From Thermoplasmata archaeon (GTDB lineage: Archaea; Thermoplasmatota; Thermoplasmata; GCA-020350865): DNA of 33,382 bases. This document shows positions 26,501 through 33,382 of the stretch, piece by piece. A program made the translations under genes and the position numbers. Location of the stretch: the NCBI GenBank assembly GCA_020348445.1, contig CP070751.1, positions 3,282,700 through 3,316,081 on the forward strand, written 5' to 3'. The notes beneath the pieces are model-generated. The model was given only the letters and a program-made list of their open reading frames with translations, made no database searches and was not told the origin of the DNA. Position 1 is the first letter of the stretch; every line of letters starts with the position of its first letter.

Positions 26501-29500
26501 AAATTTAAAGAATCAAAATCCCCGTTACCATCATAGAGCGTAACGTTCACCCAAATGCTGCCCACATCTGCTACCTGGGGAATACCCGAAAGAACACCTG
26601 TTACGGGATCAATAGAAATCCAAGAGGCATTTGTTTCATATGTCCAATGGGAATTTCCTTCTCCTTCATCATCCCCTTCAAAATCGAATATGTATTGCTG
26701 GTTCTCATATGCCCATTGAATTGGTGATGTTGAAATTATCTGCGGCGGTGAATTGGCAACTGTAAGTATGAAATAAGACCAATCAAGACCACCATCATTG
26801 TCACTTACTGAGACATTTACCCAAAACCAGCCAACATCTCCGTTGTCAGGTGTGCCGTTGAGATATCCGCTGTTTTTATCAAGGGTAAGCCAGGATGCAT
26901 TGGTATCCAATACCCAAACGCAGTTGTCGCCATCTGCATCTGAGTGTAAGTATTGTATTGAGTACAACAAATCCTCATCAGCATTTGTAACATCAGATGT
27001 CAATATCTGCGGCGCTAGATTCGAAACCTGTGGAAGGAAAAACTCGCCGGTCTCTCCCCAATCCCCGTCTATATCACTTGCTGCAAAATGATGGGTATAG
27101 TATCCTTTTGTCAGGCCTGAAATAATAAAATAGTACAGTTTTCCATCAGAGTAAATTGTATCACTTGGATCAAGCTCCATCATTATATGTGGGCCTGGAT
27201 TTGAAGGGCCTGTAAGGTTCATTGTGACCTGATTTGGCATGTCATCATCCAAATCAATGTAATTTACTGTGAAGTTGAAGGAGGTGGTGATATTTCCGAA
27301 AGTGGGGGTGACTTGAGCCATTGTTAGCTCGGGTGGGTTGTTGGCGACATTTAAGGTTTGCGGGACAGTGGAGATCCAATCCTCCCCGTCAAATACTGTA
27401 AAGAAATAGGTGTAGGAGCCCTTTCCCAGGATCAGGTTTAGGTAATAATCCTTTCCATCCCAATACGTTGTGTCTGAGGTGTCAAGCTCCAATAACGATT
27501 GATTGTCGGATACCGGTCCTGTGACTGTAAGGCCTATCCATGCTGGGAAATCCCCATCTTTGTCAAGGTAGTCCACAGTGAAGTTAAATGAAGTTTCACC
27601 CTTGCCAGTTGAGGGAGAGACAGAGGGGTATCTGAGTTCTGGGGGATTGTTATTCACTATAAACCCTACAAAGGATGTTGAATTCCAGATTATACCGTCG
27701 TATGCAACAAAGCGGTATTGGTACAGGCCTTTGGGCAATGTAAGGTTGAGGAAAAACCACTTTCCGTCGGTCATATCAAAATCACTGGGATCGAGTTCGT
27801 TCATTGTGAGGTTGTAATCTCCAGCTCCTCTAATGGTGATCTTTAATGGTGCAGGATAATCGTCGTCCGAATCAAGATACATGACAGAGAAATTGAACCA
27901 TCCTCCGCCAAAACTCCCTGCCTCGTTTGTGTAACCTGGGGAGATAAATTGCGGTGGGTTATTTGTGTAATAGATCAAAGAAAATCCCAAAAGCGTGGGT
28001 GTCACTGATGTGTCTGCTGTTAAGAATTCGGCTTTGAATCTTATAGTTCCTGAGGAGGTGTCAACAGATCTCATATCACCACCGGGATCAACAGGAGACC
28101 AACTTCCACCCGAGTTCAAGGAGTACCAGAATACTATGGTCTGTAAATTCAGGATGCTGTCAATGTACAACTGGCCCCAACTCGCCACTGCGGCTGGAAC
28201 AAAATCGTTCTTCATGTATAGGGTGCCGTTTTTTGAATAGTAACTGTACAATATGTTTACATCTGAAAGTACAGGAGTGTTGCTTGAGTTGGTTGTTATC
28301 AATATTGCTCGATATTGAATATACTGATTGCTTGCCGATGTAATGGCTTCTCCTGTAGAAACGGTATATGCGCTTGACCAAGGGCCCCATGAGGAGTTGT
28401 CATGCGAAGTCCTTGTTTGAATGATTATTCTTGTTCCTGGATCTAAAGTTGAGCTCCAGCTTATTTCTTCCCAGTTAGCTTTGGTCCCTGCATCAAAACC
28501 AATTGAAATGTATTCCCCCCTGCTCTCATTTCCCAGGCCTCCAACTGAAAAGTTGTCATAACCCACACTAAGTTCCACACCAAATTCGGTTTCAATGATC
28601 AATCGAAGTCTAAGAGAGATATTGTAGAAACCTCTTTTTAATATCCATTCACTGATGTCCACGGTCTCAGGGGTCCAGGATGATGAGGTGTCCGCGTCTA
28701 AACTCCATATCACAGTATCGTTGATGGCTATGCTCATCTCGGCATTTGAAACGTTTTTTGCGATCTCCACAACTCTATCGAACGTGAGATTTGTTCTTTC
28801 GAAGATAATGGTCACATCGTATAACGTTGGGGTTATAGCGGGGGAGGGGGTCTGCAGGTGGGCGCGGTATTGAATGTATCTGCCGGGTCCCGAAATTATT
28901 GCATCTCCAGGCTGCGAGTAGTTACCGCTCCAACCTCCCCACGTAATATTATCCAAGGAGGTTCTTGTCTCGATGGCAATGGTGCCGCCTGGCGGTGTTT
29001 CACCGTTCCAGTTTATGTTCCCCCAGGAGTTCATAACTTTTTCTGCATCAAAGACCTGGGATGTGAAATTGCCGTAGATTTCGTAATTGGGAAGCTTCCA
29101 TTGGATCTTAAGTTCCGGCCTCTGACCTTCGGCGCCGTTATCACTTGTGAATTCCAACCACCTGCTTGCACTCTCATCTGTATCATTTAAAAGCAAACCA
29201 TAATTCGGTTCACCGTCCACCCATTCCTGAACAAGGGTTGTGATGTTAAAACTATGAAATACATTTGATTCAGTTAGGTATACAGTTGATAAATTATATG
29301 GTGTGGGATCATATTCTCCACCCTTATCCCAAGGTATGGTGGGATCGGTATCTGCATTATCCCAGGTTGCACCATCAGTGGCTAACTCACTATTCTGTAT
29401 ACCTTCATCCCACTCTTTGGTTACCTTATAAACAGCCACTGGTACATCATCTGTATTCACCTGCTGCACCCACAAATCCAACACAGCGCTGCTGATAATC

Positions 29501-30822
29501 GCGCCATTGGGTATTTTACTTATGTTGAAGCGTAATAGACTTCTGGTGATGCTGGTTAGATCTGTCCCTCCAACCCAGAGTTCCGGTGAGATACCATAAT
29601 TGTTTTCATTAAAAAAGGAATATATCCAGGTTCCATTTCCCCCTGTCTCATTTGCATACAACGTTGTTTGTCCAGTCACAAAAGAACCTGCATAATCCAA
29701 AACCACACTGTCAGGTTGTAAAGTGAAGTTCACTTTGTTACTCCCCATATTCTTTAGGAAGTCTTCATACAATGTATCGTTAAAACCTGTGGTGTTTAGT
29801 ACCTCGAAGGTCTGGTTTATATATGCAGTCTCGTCAAATATTTCAGTTGTCACCTCAAGCCATATCTGATCCCATTCCACATATCCATCAGGCCCTGAAT
29901 CATCAGGATTAATAAATCTCACTCTGAGATTCTGAACATCTGACCACGTCCAAGAAGAGAAGGCGCTGGTGATATCATGAGATTGATTATCCCAACCTGT
30001 ATTATCAAGGGGAATTATCGATGTGTTGATAAAGGTGTTTGACTCATCCTCGTATTGGAGTGACGAGTTTCCACTTGATCCATCACCTCCATCGTATTGA
30101 CCCCCTTCAACCCTGTGAGTTCCCCACAGCACAACACTAACAATATTACCAGTTCTGCCCGTGATGTCAAATCCTGTAATCTCCAGGTATTGATCCCTTT
30201 CAACCTGCCACCACTTGAGGTCATTAAAGCCCAAAAGAGCATCAACTAAATCAATTGCGGAACTGCCTCCATTGTTACCATTTGAAACACCACTAGATAC
30301 ATTCTGCCTTCCAAAAATCCGCGGATTGGAAATGGAGTAATGAGACAGTTTACCATATTCGCTGCCTAAAATCCATTCTGAGGTGATGTCATTGCTGCTG
30401 TCGAAGCTCCAGTTTGCACTTGTGATAAATTCTCCATTTTTTATCAGGTTTGCCCCCGGTCCAGGTGATGTAGATATCAGCATTAGATCCCCCGGAGAAG
30501 TTGTCGTGTCAATATTGAAAATGGTGGACCCTGTTTCAAACTCGGATTGTGTGGTTTGATTCCACCAAAAGGAATGAATTGTGAGATTGCACTCCCCGTT
30601 TTCCATGGTCAGATTATAAAGATCATAAAAATCCGAATTATTTAAGGGCCAATCTGCGGTAAAAGTACCATTAAGGTTATCGGTGACTATTGGCTCAGAA
30701 TTCGCAGGATAAGAATTAATCAAGCAACCAATAATAAATACAAATACAATTAATATATTTATTATGATTGAAGTAGAAGGAGGTTCCCTTTTAATTCCAA
30801 CATTTTTTCCTTTCGTTCTCAT
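23563..30822 (-). CDS. Giant single-pass surface protein with DNRLRE, PKD, cadherin-like repeats and cytoplasmic domain
   Basis: About 2,419 residues from ATG 30822, with GGTGTGA just upstream; TTG 30840 would add six. A hydrophobic N-terminal segment (17-37) starts export. Outside there is a DNRLRE-like domain (370-580), two FN3/laminin-like pairs, four repeats containing ELDPSD and KG-Y-Y (955-1275), two putative Ig (He_PIG) domains (1275-1445), three PKD domains (1450-1710) and four cadherin-like repeats (1710-2187). Many N-x-S/T sites suggest glycosylation. One membrane segment at 2197-2216 is followed by Arg-rich residues and a 120-residue domain (FLVNNAGILMTHLSRG, then ISAMLTAVQEFVKDSF), similar in pattern to roadblock/longin-like sensory domains, then an acidic tail. 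I infer adhesion or sensing with an inward signal; the ligand is unknown. Confidence 0.88.
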   Translation of the reverse strand: MRTKGKNVGIKREPPSTSIIINILIVFVFIIGCLINSYPANSEPIVTDNLNGTFTADWPLNNSDFYDLYNLTMENGECNLTIHSFWWNQTTQSEFETGSTIFNIDTTTSPGDLMLISTSPGPGANLIKNGEFITSANWSFDSSNDITSEWILGSEYGKLSHYSISNPRIFGRQNVSSGVSNGNNGGSSAIDLVDALLGFNDLKWWQVERDQYLEITGFDITGRTGNIVSVVLWGTHRVEGGQYDGGDGSSGNSSLQYEDESNTFINTSIIPLDNTGWDNQSHDITSAFSSWTWSDVQNLRVRFINPDDSGPDGYVEWDQIWLEVTTEIFDETAYINQTFEVLNTTGFNDTLYEDFLKNMGSNKVNFTLQPDSVVLDYAGSFVTGQTTLYANETGGNGTWIYSFFNENNYGISPELWVGGTDLTSITRSLLRFNISKIPNGAIISSAVLDLWVQQVNTDDVPVAVYKVTKEWDEGIQNSELATDGATWDNADTDPTIPWDKGGEYDPTPYNLSTVYLTESNVFHSFNITTLVQEWVDGEPNYGLLLNDTDESASRWLEFTSDNGAEGQRPELKIQWKLPNYEIYGNFTSQVFDAEKVMNSWGNINWNGETPPGGTIAIETRTSLDNITWGGWSGNYSQPGDAIISGPGRYIQYRAHLQTPSPAITPTLYDVTIIFERTNLTFDRVVEIAKNVSNAEMSIAINDTVIWSLDADTSSSWTPETVDISEWILKRGFYNISLRLRLIIETEFGVELSVGYDNFSVGGLGNESRGEYISIGFDAGTKANWEEISWSSTLDPGTRIIIQTRTSHDNSSWGPWSSAYTVSTGEAITSASNQYIQYRAILITTNSSNTPVLSDVNILYSYYSKNGTLYMKNDFVPAAVASWGQLYIDSILNLQTIVFWYSLNSGGSWSPVDPGGDMRSVDTSSGTIRFKAEFLTADTSVTPTLLGFSLIYYTNNPPQFISPGYTNEAGSFGGGWFNFSVMYLDSDDDYPAPLKITIRGAGDYNLTMNELDPSDFDMTDGKWFFLNLTLPKGLYQYRFVAYDGIIWNSTSFVGFIVNNNPPELRYPSVSPSTGKGETSFNFTVDYLDKDGDFPAWIGLTVTGPVSDNQSLLELDTSDTTYWDGKDYYLNLILGKGSYTYFFTVFDGEDWISTVPQTLNVANNPPELTMAQVTPTFGNITTSFNFTVNYIDLDDDMPNQVTMNLTGPSNPGPHIMMELDPSDTIYSDGKLYYFIISGLTKGYYTHHFAASDIDGDWGETGEFFLPQVSNLAPQILTSDVTNADEDLLYSIQYLHSDADGDNCVWVLDTNASWLTLDKNSGYLNGTPDNGDVGWFWVNVSVSDNDGGLDWSYFILTVANSPPQIISTSPIQWAYENQQYIFDFEGDDEGEGNSHWTYETNASWISIDPVTGVLSGIPQVADVGSIWVNVTLYDGNGDFDSLNFSITVNDTSAPIADAGADDTIDEDTTYIFDGSGSQDNSGQITNYTWYFGDGEVGYGPTPQHIYTNMGTYMVVLVVRDPSGNEGYDAMELTVNNPSPVADAGSDLAANEGETVFFDASGSSDTPSDAPNLVYLWDFDNDTQFDDGVGVQTSYIWMDEGIFQVNLKVVDDNGDFGIATINVTVTNLPPSVDLNGPYSGLEGEKIYFFATASDSGNDVLWIRWDWDNDGQNDTDWTTQPYTNHTWALFGTYTVRVQVWDGDDGFNEDTASVQVIRPNQPPMILGVGGRYVHFDYPYLLDLTPYVYDPDTPINDLIVTTDSPYIEVNGLILTLNYPEGMVGKTDVVIITVSDGKSQDNDTFTVSITDNYPPESTGSIPPVNFDEGETLEDAVDLDNYFTDKDNDPLSYHFIGNVHVRPVLNSSTGFVSFSADPNWYGIENIIVRAYDPNGAFTEQVVNVTVNSVNFEPTIEGIQDVYVRLNSPWELLVLNPIYVWDDENILDLNLYTNSSFVTLSPTREGVLVFYYFDSLIETEIVKISVNDGEFTASIDVTVHISSDNWPPYIKDYSYPSTVRFDEDTELLNHFNLNDYFADNVTDTLTFTQIVESSYVFVTINTEGLVSFSSSQNWFGITSVDFRAQDTSGAWASFSIEVIVDSVNDVPEIRQVITYLQINENETWIIDLDDYFFDVEDGTNLTFSCNMPEIIIDPVTHEARWERDEKTLLSGVVFTASDGEANISMDPIDISVIKPVVKPESVKEPEPFIWLWVFLAFILGVLGVFVYREIRYRFRVEEAFLVNNAGILMTHLSRGESKMALDVELISAMLTAVQEFVKDSFSKGETDSDVIVDKKKSLEKLEFGEFHLVLEQGKYSFLCTVISGYVNKRLRKRMRIVLEEFETEYGDILHDWDGVMETFEKAQSILAKVFKKGTKVEEMTTSIGRMREGDEGVTQITYGETEDDEQVLDYDDFMAEDESPSDENPPPSA

Positions 30823-30946
30823 TTCACACCACTGACTCAAGTAAACGAAAAGAGTTTTGGGTATAAATTATTAACTAAAGAAAATCATGAAATATCAAAA
30901 AAAAATTAATGAAGCATATGCTACGCTCAATTTACATATGACTGGA

Positions 30947-31099
30947 TTATTTGTAGTATTTACCTGTAGACTCGCCCTTAATCCGATATATTTACGGATG
31001 CCAATTTTTGTTTTTGACTATTACTGTTTCTAATGCGTGCTTTGTTCTCTCTTGTGCAATTGGACTTTTTGTCGTATTGTATAGTCCTGGTGGAAACAT
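30947..31099 (-). pseudogene. Possible remnant of a SWIM-type transposase N-terminus
   Basis: On the minus strand, ATG 31099 with GGGGAGAG just upstream opens 35 codons to TAA (30992-30994), and the same frame continues for 14 more codons to a second stop. The two pieces read ERTKHALETVIVKNKNWHP and IYRIKGESTGKYYK. That order, with a G-K-Y-Y-K end, recalls the stretch just before a SWIM zinc finger in some archaeal MULE-type transposases. The resemblance is from memory of the pattern, and the Cys/His part is missing. Confidence 0.25.
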
Positions 31100-31127
31100 C
31101 TTCTCTCCCCATTTTCTTCCTAAACTC

Positions 31128-31163
31128 CCTGAATTAGCTAATAATCGCTAATTACACTCAGGG
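31128..31163. repeat. Hairpin in the 543-base intergenic region
   Basis: CCCTGA (31128-31133) pairs with TCAGGG (31158-31163), and ATTAGC (31133-31138) with GCTAAT (31147-31152), leaving a bulge of about five bases and an 8-base loop. It lies just upstream of the minus-strand open frame at 31099, so it may be a mobile-element end, a leader structure or a terminator. The rest of 30841-31383 is AT-rich, with no other gene seen. Confidence 0.45.
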
Positions 31164-31346
31164 CCCATATAGAATATCGAGTTATGGCTATTTAAACTTT
31201 TGTTTACAATTTTTTTAAAATGAACTAACACCAGATCCAATTAAATCACTTTAATCAAATTGAAGTTTTATTATTAACATTTACTAAAATAATAGGTCTG
31301 GAACAATAGAAGCCTAAAGTAAATATGTGCGAAAACCAAGATAAAC

Positions 31347-31356
31347 AATTAAATAT
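31347..31356 (+). promoter_or_regulatory. TATA-like box of the TPR gene
   Basis: CAATTAAATA at about 31346-31355 is 28-38 bases above ATG 31384. There is no ribosome site before the ATG, so a leaderless or nearly leaderless mRNA is likely. Confidence 0.35.
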
Positions 31357-31383
31357 CCAGAAATTCATATTGCCACCGATCAA

Positions 31384-32376
31384 ATGGCGGAAGGGAAATC
31401 CATCGTGCACAATTGTCCATTATGCGGGAATTCACTGGACTTTATCGAGAAGGATAATGCCTGGTACTGTAAATTCTGCAAGGATTATAGGGATGTAGAA
31501 AACAAAGCCGACGCCAAGGAAGTGCAACCTTCAGTTGTTCCATCCTCTACCGAGGCAACACAAAGAAGATGCTTTATCTGCCTGGGTTTAATTACAGATG
31601 AAAACGAATCCTTTGAATGCGAATGCGGGAGCATATCGCACGATGATTGCATAAAGGAAGTGGGGAATTGCTCGGTATGTAAAATAAAATATACTCCAGA
31701 AGATTTTCTGAAACTAAAGGATTTTGTTTATTTGATAAAAAAGGGAAAATCCATGCTTAACAAGAATAGATACAAGAATGCTCAGCTTTGGTTTAGTAGG
31801 GCATTGAAGATCAGAGGTAACAGTACATATGCGTGGAATTGTAAGGGGATGGCTTATGCAGAGAATTGCCAATTCGAGGAAGCCCTACAATGTTATGACA
31901 AGGCAATAGAACTGAAAAAGAACCATGAGGCATATTATAACAAGGCTATAACCCTGCTGAAAATGAAATCATTTAAAGAGAGCCTTGAATGTGTAAATAC
32001 AGCCATCTCATTAAATCGAGATGATGCCAATTCTTGGTATGTAAAGGGTTTGGCACTTTCAAAGATGAGGATGCCGAGAATAGCAATAAAATGTTATGAT
32101 AAGGCCCTTGATCTGGTTCCTGAAAACGGTCTTTTTTGGTACGCCAAGGGTAAAGCCTTAATTGAAATCGATAGATCCGATCCCGCCCTTGATTGTTTTG
32201 AATCTGCCTTGGAAATAGATCCCAAGGATATTAATGCATTGTTCGAGAAGGGAAGACTGCTTGCAAGAATAAATAGGATTGATGAGGCAAAGGCAACCTT
32301 CGACGAAGTTCTTAAATGGGAGCCTGAGCATACAGGTGCAATAAGAGAAAAGGAAAAGGCACTTGCGCGAGGGTAG
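31384..32376 (+). CDS. Zinc-ribbon, C4HC3 finger and TPR protein
   Basis: Encodes 330 residues. Residues 11-32 are a zinc ribbon (C11, C14, C29, C32). Residues 63-99 form a second finger with C63, C66, C79, C81, H86, C89, C96 and C99, a C4HC3 order like PHD or RING-type treble clefs. From about 113 to 325 there are five to six tetratricopeptide repeats with consensus positions such as AWNCKGMAYAENCQFEEALQ and LFWYAKGKALIEIDRSD, a scaffold for protein binding. There is no membrane segment. Partner and process are unknown. Oddly, the last codons and the stop lie inside a 13-bp copy of the 5' end of the tRNA-Leu gene downstream (32367-32379). Confidence 0.88.
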   Translation: MAEGKSIVHNCPLCGNSLDFIEKDNAWYCKFCKDYRDVENKADAKEVQPSVVPSSTEATQRRCFICLGLITDENESFECECGSISHDDCIKEVGNCSVCKIKYTPEDFLKLKDFVYLIKKGKSMLNKNRYKNAQLWFSRALKIRGNSTYAWNCKGMAYAENCQFEEALQCYDKAIELKKNHEAYYNKAITLLKMKSFKESLECVNTAISLNRDDANSWYVKGLALSKMRMPRIAIKCYDKALDLVPENGLFWYAKGKALIEIDRSDPALDCFESALEIDPKDINALFEKGRLLARINRIDEAKATFDEVLKWEPEHTGAIREKEKALARG

Positions 32377-32456
32377 CCACATTTGTAGTGAGCTTTGGTC
32401 AACTCTAGACCTTGACAAACCTGCGGTTTGTCTTCGGAGCAAACTTGGCTACCCTC
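32367..32456. repeat. Degenerate tRNA-Leu 5' copy and inverted copy forming a branched structure
   Basis: GCGAGGGTAGCCA at 32367-32379 is identical to the first 13 bases of the tRNA-Leu, and TGGTCAAC at 32396-32403 repeats its D-loop. At 32444-32456 the sequence CTTGGCTACCCTC is the exact reverse complement of tRNA bases 32480-32492. The 5' copy pairs with the inverted copy over 11 bases (32369-32379 with 32446-32456). Inside are two hairpins: GGTC/GACC (32397-32411) and GACAAACC/GGTTTGTC (32414-32432). The whole could be a structured RNA or a relic of tRNA duplication. Confidence 0.6.
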
Positions 32457-32477
32457 TCAGCTTACAATCGCTTTAAT

Positions 32478-32562
32478 GCGAGGGTAGCCAAGCCTGGTCA
32501 ACGGCGCAGGATTCAGGGTCCTGTCTCGAAGGAGTTCTTGGGTTCGAATCCCATCCCTCGCA
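32478..32562 (+). tRNA. tRNA-Leu (anticodon CAG)
   Basis: Acceptor stem GCGAGGG (32478-32484) pairs with CCCTCGC (32555-32561), discriminator A at 32562, no encoded CCA. Anticodon stem CAGGA/TCCTG (32507-32511, 32519-32523) holds loop TTCAGGG with CAG at 32514-32516. A long variable arm (TCTCGAAGGAG) marks a type II tRNA, and the T loop is TTCGAAT with a T-T mismatch at the base of its stem. No TATA box is clear at the usual distance; instead an inverted copy of the tRNA 5' end occupies that place. Confidence 0.92.
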
Positions 32563-32591
32563 CTTTTAATTTTATATTAATTTGATACAGT

Positions 32592-32660
32592 GCGAGGGCT
32601 TTGTGTCAGAGTTATACTGGGATAACAATTACTTCTTAAGCTCGGACACCCATCCCTCGC
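32592..32660. repeat. Structured element with tRNA-Leu acceptor ends
   Basis: Begins with GCGAGGG (32592-32598) and ends with CCCATCCCTCGC (32649-32660), the first 7 and last 12 paired bases of the tRNA-Leu. Inside, GTGTC (32603-32607) pairs with GACAC (32645-32649), GAG with CTC, and GTTAT (32611-32615) with ATAAC (32622-32626). It has no anticodon arm or T loop, so it is not a tRNA; it may be a small RNA, a decayed copy or an att-like scar. Confidence 0.5.
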
Positions 32661-32772
32661 CCTAAGCTTTAGAATTCTTGAAATCGGGAATGCTATATAT
32701 TAGAATATTTTGCATCCAAGTTATCCTGGGTTATCGAATATGAACAGATGGAATTTAAGATGCCCTATTTAT

Positions 32773-32818
32773 TGTCCACTTTATTATAAAAGAGTGGTTG
32801 GACACACCCATCCCTCGC
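32773..32818. repeat. Third copy of the tRNA-Leu 3' end with hairpin
   Basis: CCCATCCCTCGC recurs at 32807-32818, preceded by GGACACA as in the copy at 32649. A hairpin precedes it: CCACT (32776-32780) with AGTGG (32793-32797), extended by TGT with ACA after a small bulge. Confidence 0.45.
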
Positions 32819-32857
32819 ATCAGAACTTTTAAAAATTTAAAATGAATTACACCGAGC

Positions 32858-33382
32858 ATGAAAGTCATAAGAAGCGTTTCCTTTGATACATCCTTTCTTT
32901 TAAAGGACGATCCCGAAGTTGATAAGATCATCAAGGGATTGAAGCGTGATGGAATCGATTGCTTTGTAACATCCACTGTGATTTCTGAGCTGGAGCAGCT
33001 CAAAACCTGGGGTAGAATAGATGAACATGCATATAAAAAAGCCATGTCCAGGTTAAAACGTGTAGACGCGAAGATCATCGATTTTAAAAACAGATTCTTA
33101 TCCTCAGAGATAGGCAGTCAATGTATCGCCTCCATGAAGACCCATCTCGGTGCCGAGCCAAAGGATATCAAAAACGACTGCAGTATCCTAATTACGGGCC
33201 TTAAAAATGGAGTTGATCTCTTTCTTTCCGAGGATTTCCACTTTACCTCGAGTTTAACAGAAGAGGTCTTAGAGGAAGTAACCAATAAAGCATGTTTGGA
33301 ATATCATCAAATGTGTGGTGAGGAATTATATTCGGTCAATACTGAAAACTTTTTGAAGGTGTACAAGGAGGGAAAGATCGAT
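32858..33382 (+). CDS. PIN-domain protein (3' end outside the window)
   Basis: An open frame of 175 codons runs from ATG 32858 to the window edge without a stop, so the gene is partial. The acidic residues of a PIN nuclease site are in order: D10 (SFDTSFLL), E44 (TVISELEQL), D107 (IKNDCSIL) and D126 (LSEDFHF). PIN domains cut RNA, as VapC toxins or in RNA processing. No antitoxin-like gene lies upstream; tRNA-like repeats are there instead. An AT-rich TATA-like stretch (32826-32840) ends 17 bases above the ATG, with no ribosome site, suggesting a short or absent leader. Confidence 0.8.
   Translation, partial: MKVIRSVSFDTSFLLKDDPEVDKIIKGLKRDGIDCFVTSTVISELEQLKTWGRIDEHAYKKAMSRLKRVDAKIIDFKNRFLSSEIGSQCIASMKTHLGAEPKDIKNDCSILITGLKNGVDLFLSEDFHFTSSLTEEVLEEVTNKACLEYHQMCGEELYSVNTENFLKVYKEGKID

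Noticed and set aside
32592..32660. A second tRNA gene
   Set aside because: Only the acceptor ends match; there is no T loop, no anticodon arm and no D arm.
1..33382. CRISPR arrays or a prophage
   Set aside because: No regularly spaced direct repeats with unique spacers and no phage structural or integrase genes were found; the repeats seen are within surface genes or tRNA-derived.

Overview
The window reads as a piece of an archaeal chromosome, moderately AT-rich. Archaeal markers include an Orc1/Cdc6 initiator, prefoldin beta, the KEOPS subunit Pcc1, an archaeal-type signal peptidase with a Ser-His-Asp active site, a glutamate synthase split into three genes, NikR, TATA-type promoters with short leaders, and very acidic, PKD-rich surface proteins. 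The set suits a euryarchaeon, possibly an uncultured Thermoplasmatota lineage; that placement is inference from gene content and was not tested by phylogeny.

Layout. 1-4353: a strong hairpin, then a secreted beta-propeller/PKD protein. 4594-8554: three genes of unknown function, two of them membrane proteins with C-terminal zinc ribbons and the third a secreted acidic protein. 8712-10688: a metallo-beta-lactamase-fold hydrolase and Orc1/Cdc6. 10827-12131: a signal peptidase I with very long acidic tails. 12346-12936: a zinc-ribbon protein with a PD-(D/E)XK nuclease-like core. 12999-13691: pcc1 and pfdB. 13915-19411: an Lrp/AsnC regulator followed by a tight operon encoding an HdrB-HdrC fusion and the three glutamate synthase parts. 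19436-22995: an ABC-2 transporter, nikR and a divergent ZIP transporter, with a repeated operator-like sequence between nikR and the ZIP gene. 23044-23520: a Tag-like DNA glycosylase lacking a key Glu. 23563-30822: a giant (about 2,420 residue) surface protein with one membrane anchor and a cytoplasmic sensory-like domain. 30841-31383: an intergenic region with a hairpin and a probable transposase remnant. 31384-32376: a zinc-finger/TPR protein. 32367-32818: a tRNA-Leu(CAG) gene surrounded by direct and inverted fragments of itself. 32858-end: a PIN-domain protein cut by the window edge.

How the genes may work together. The 13915-19411 block looks like a nitrogen-assimilation unit: GltB1 releases ammonia from glutamine, GltB2 (with GltB3) makes glutamate on FMN and Fe-S centres, and the HdrBC-like fusion sits where an electron-delivery subunit would be expected; no NAD(P)H-dependent GltD is visible. 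The NikR block looks like metal homeostasis: a nickel-sensing repressor between a ZIP-type transporter and an ABC-2 exporter.

The most unusual points are the HdrB-HdrC fusion in a glutamate synthase operon (domain order opposite to HdrD), the cluster of tRNA-Leu fragments around the intact tRNA, and the giant surface protein that appears to connect an extracellular array to a cytoplasmic domain.
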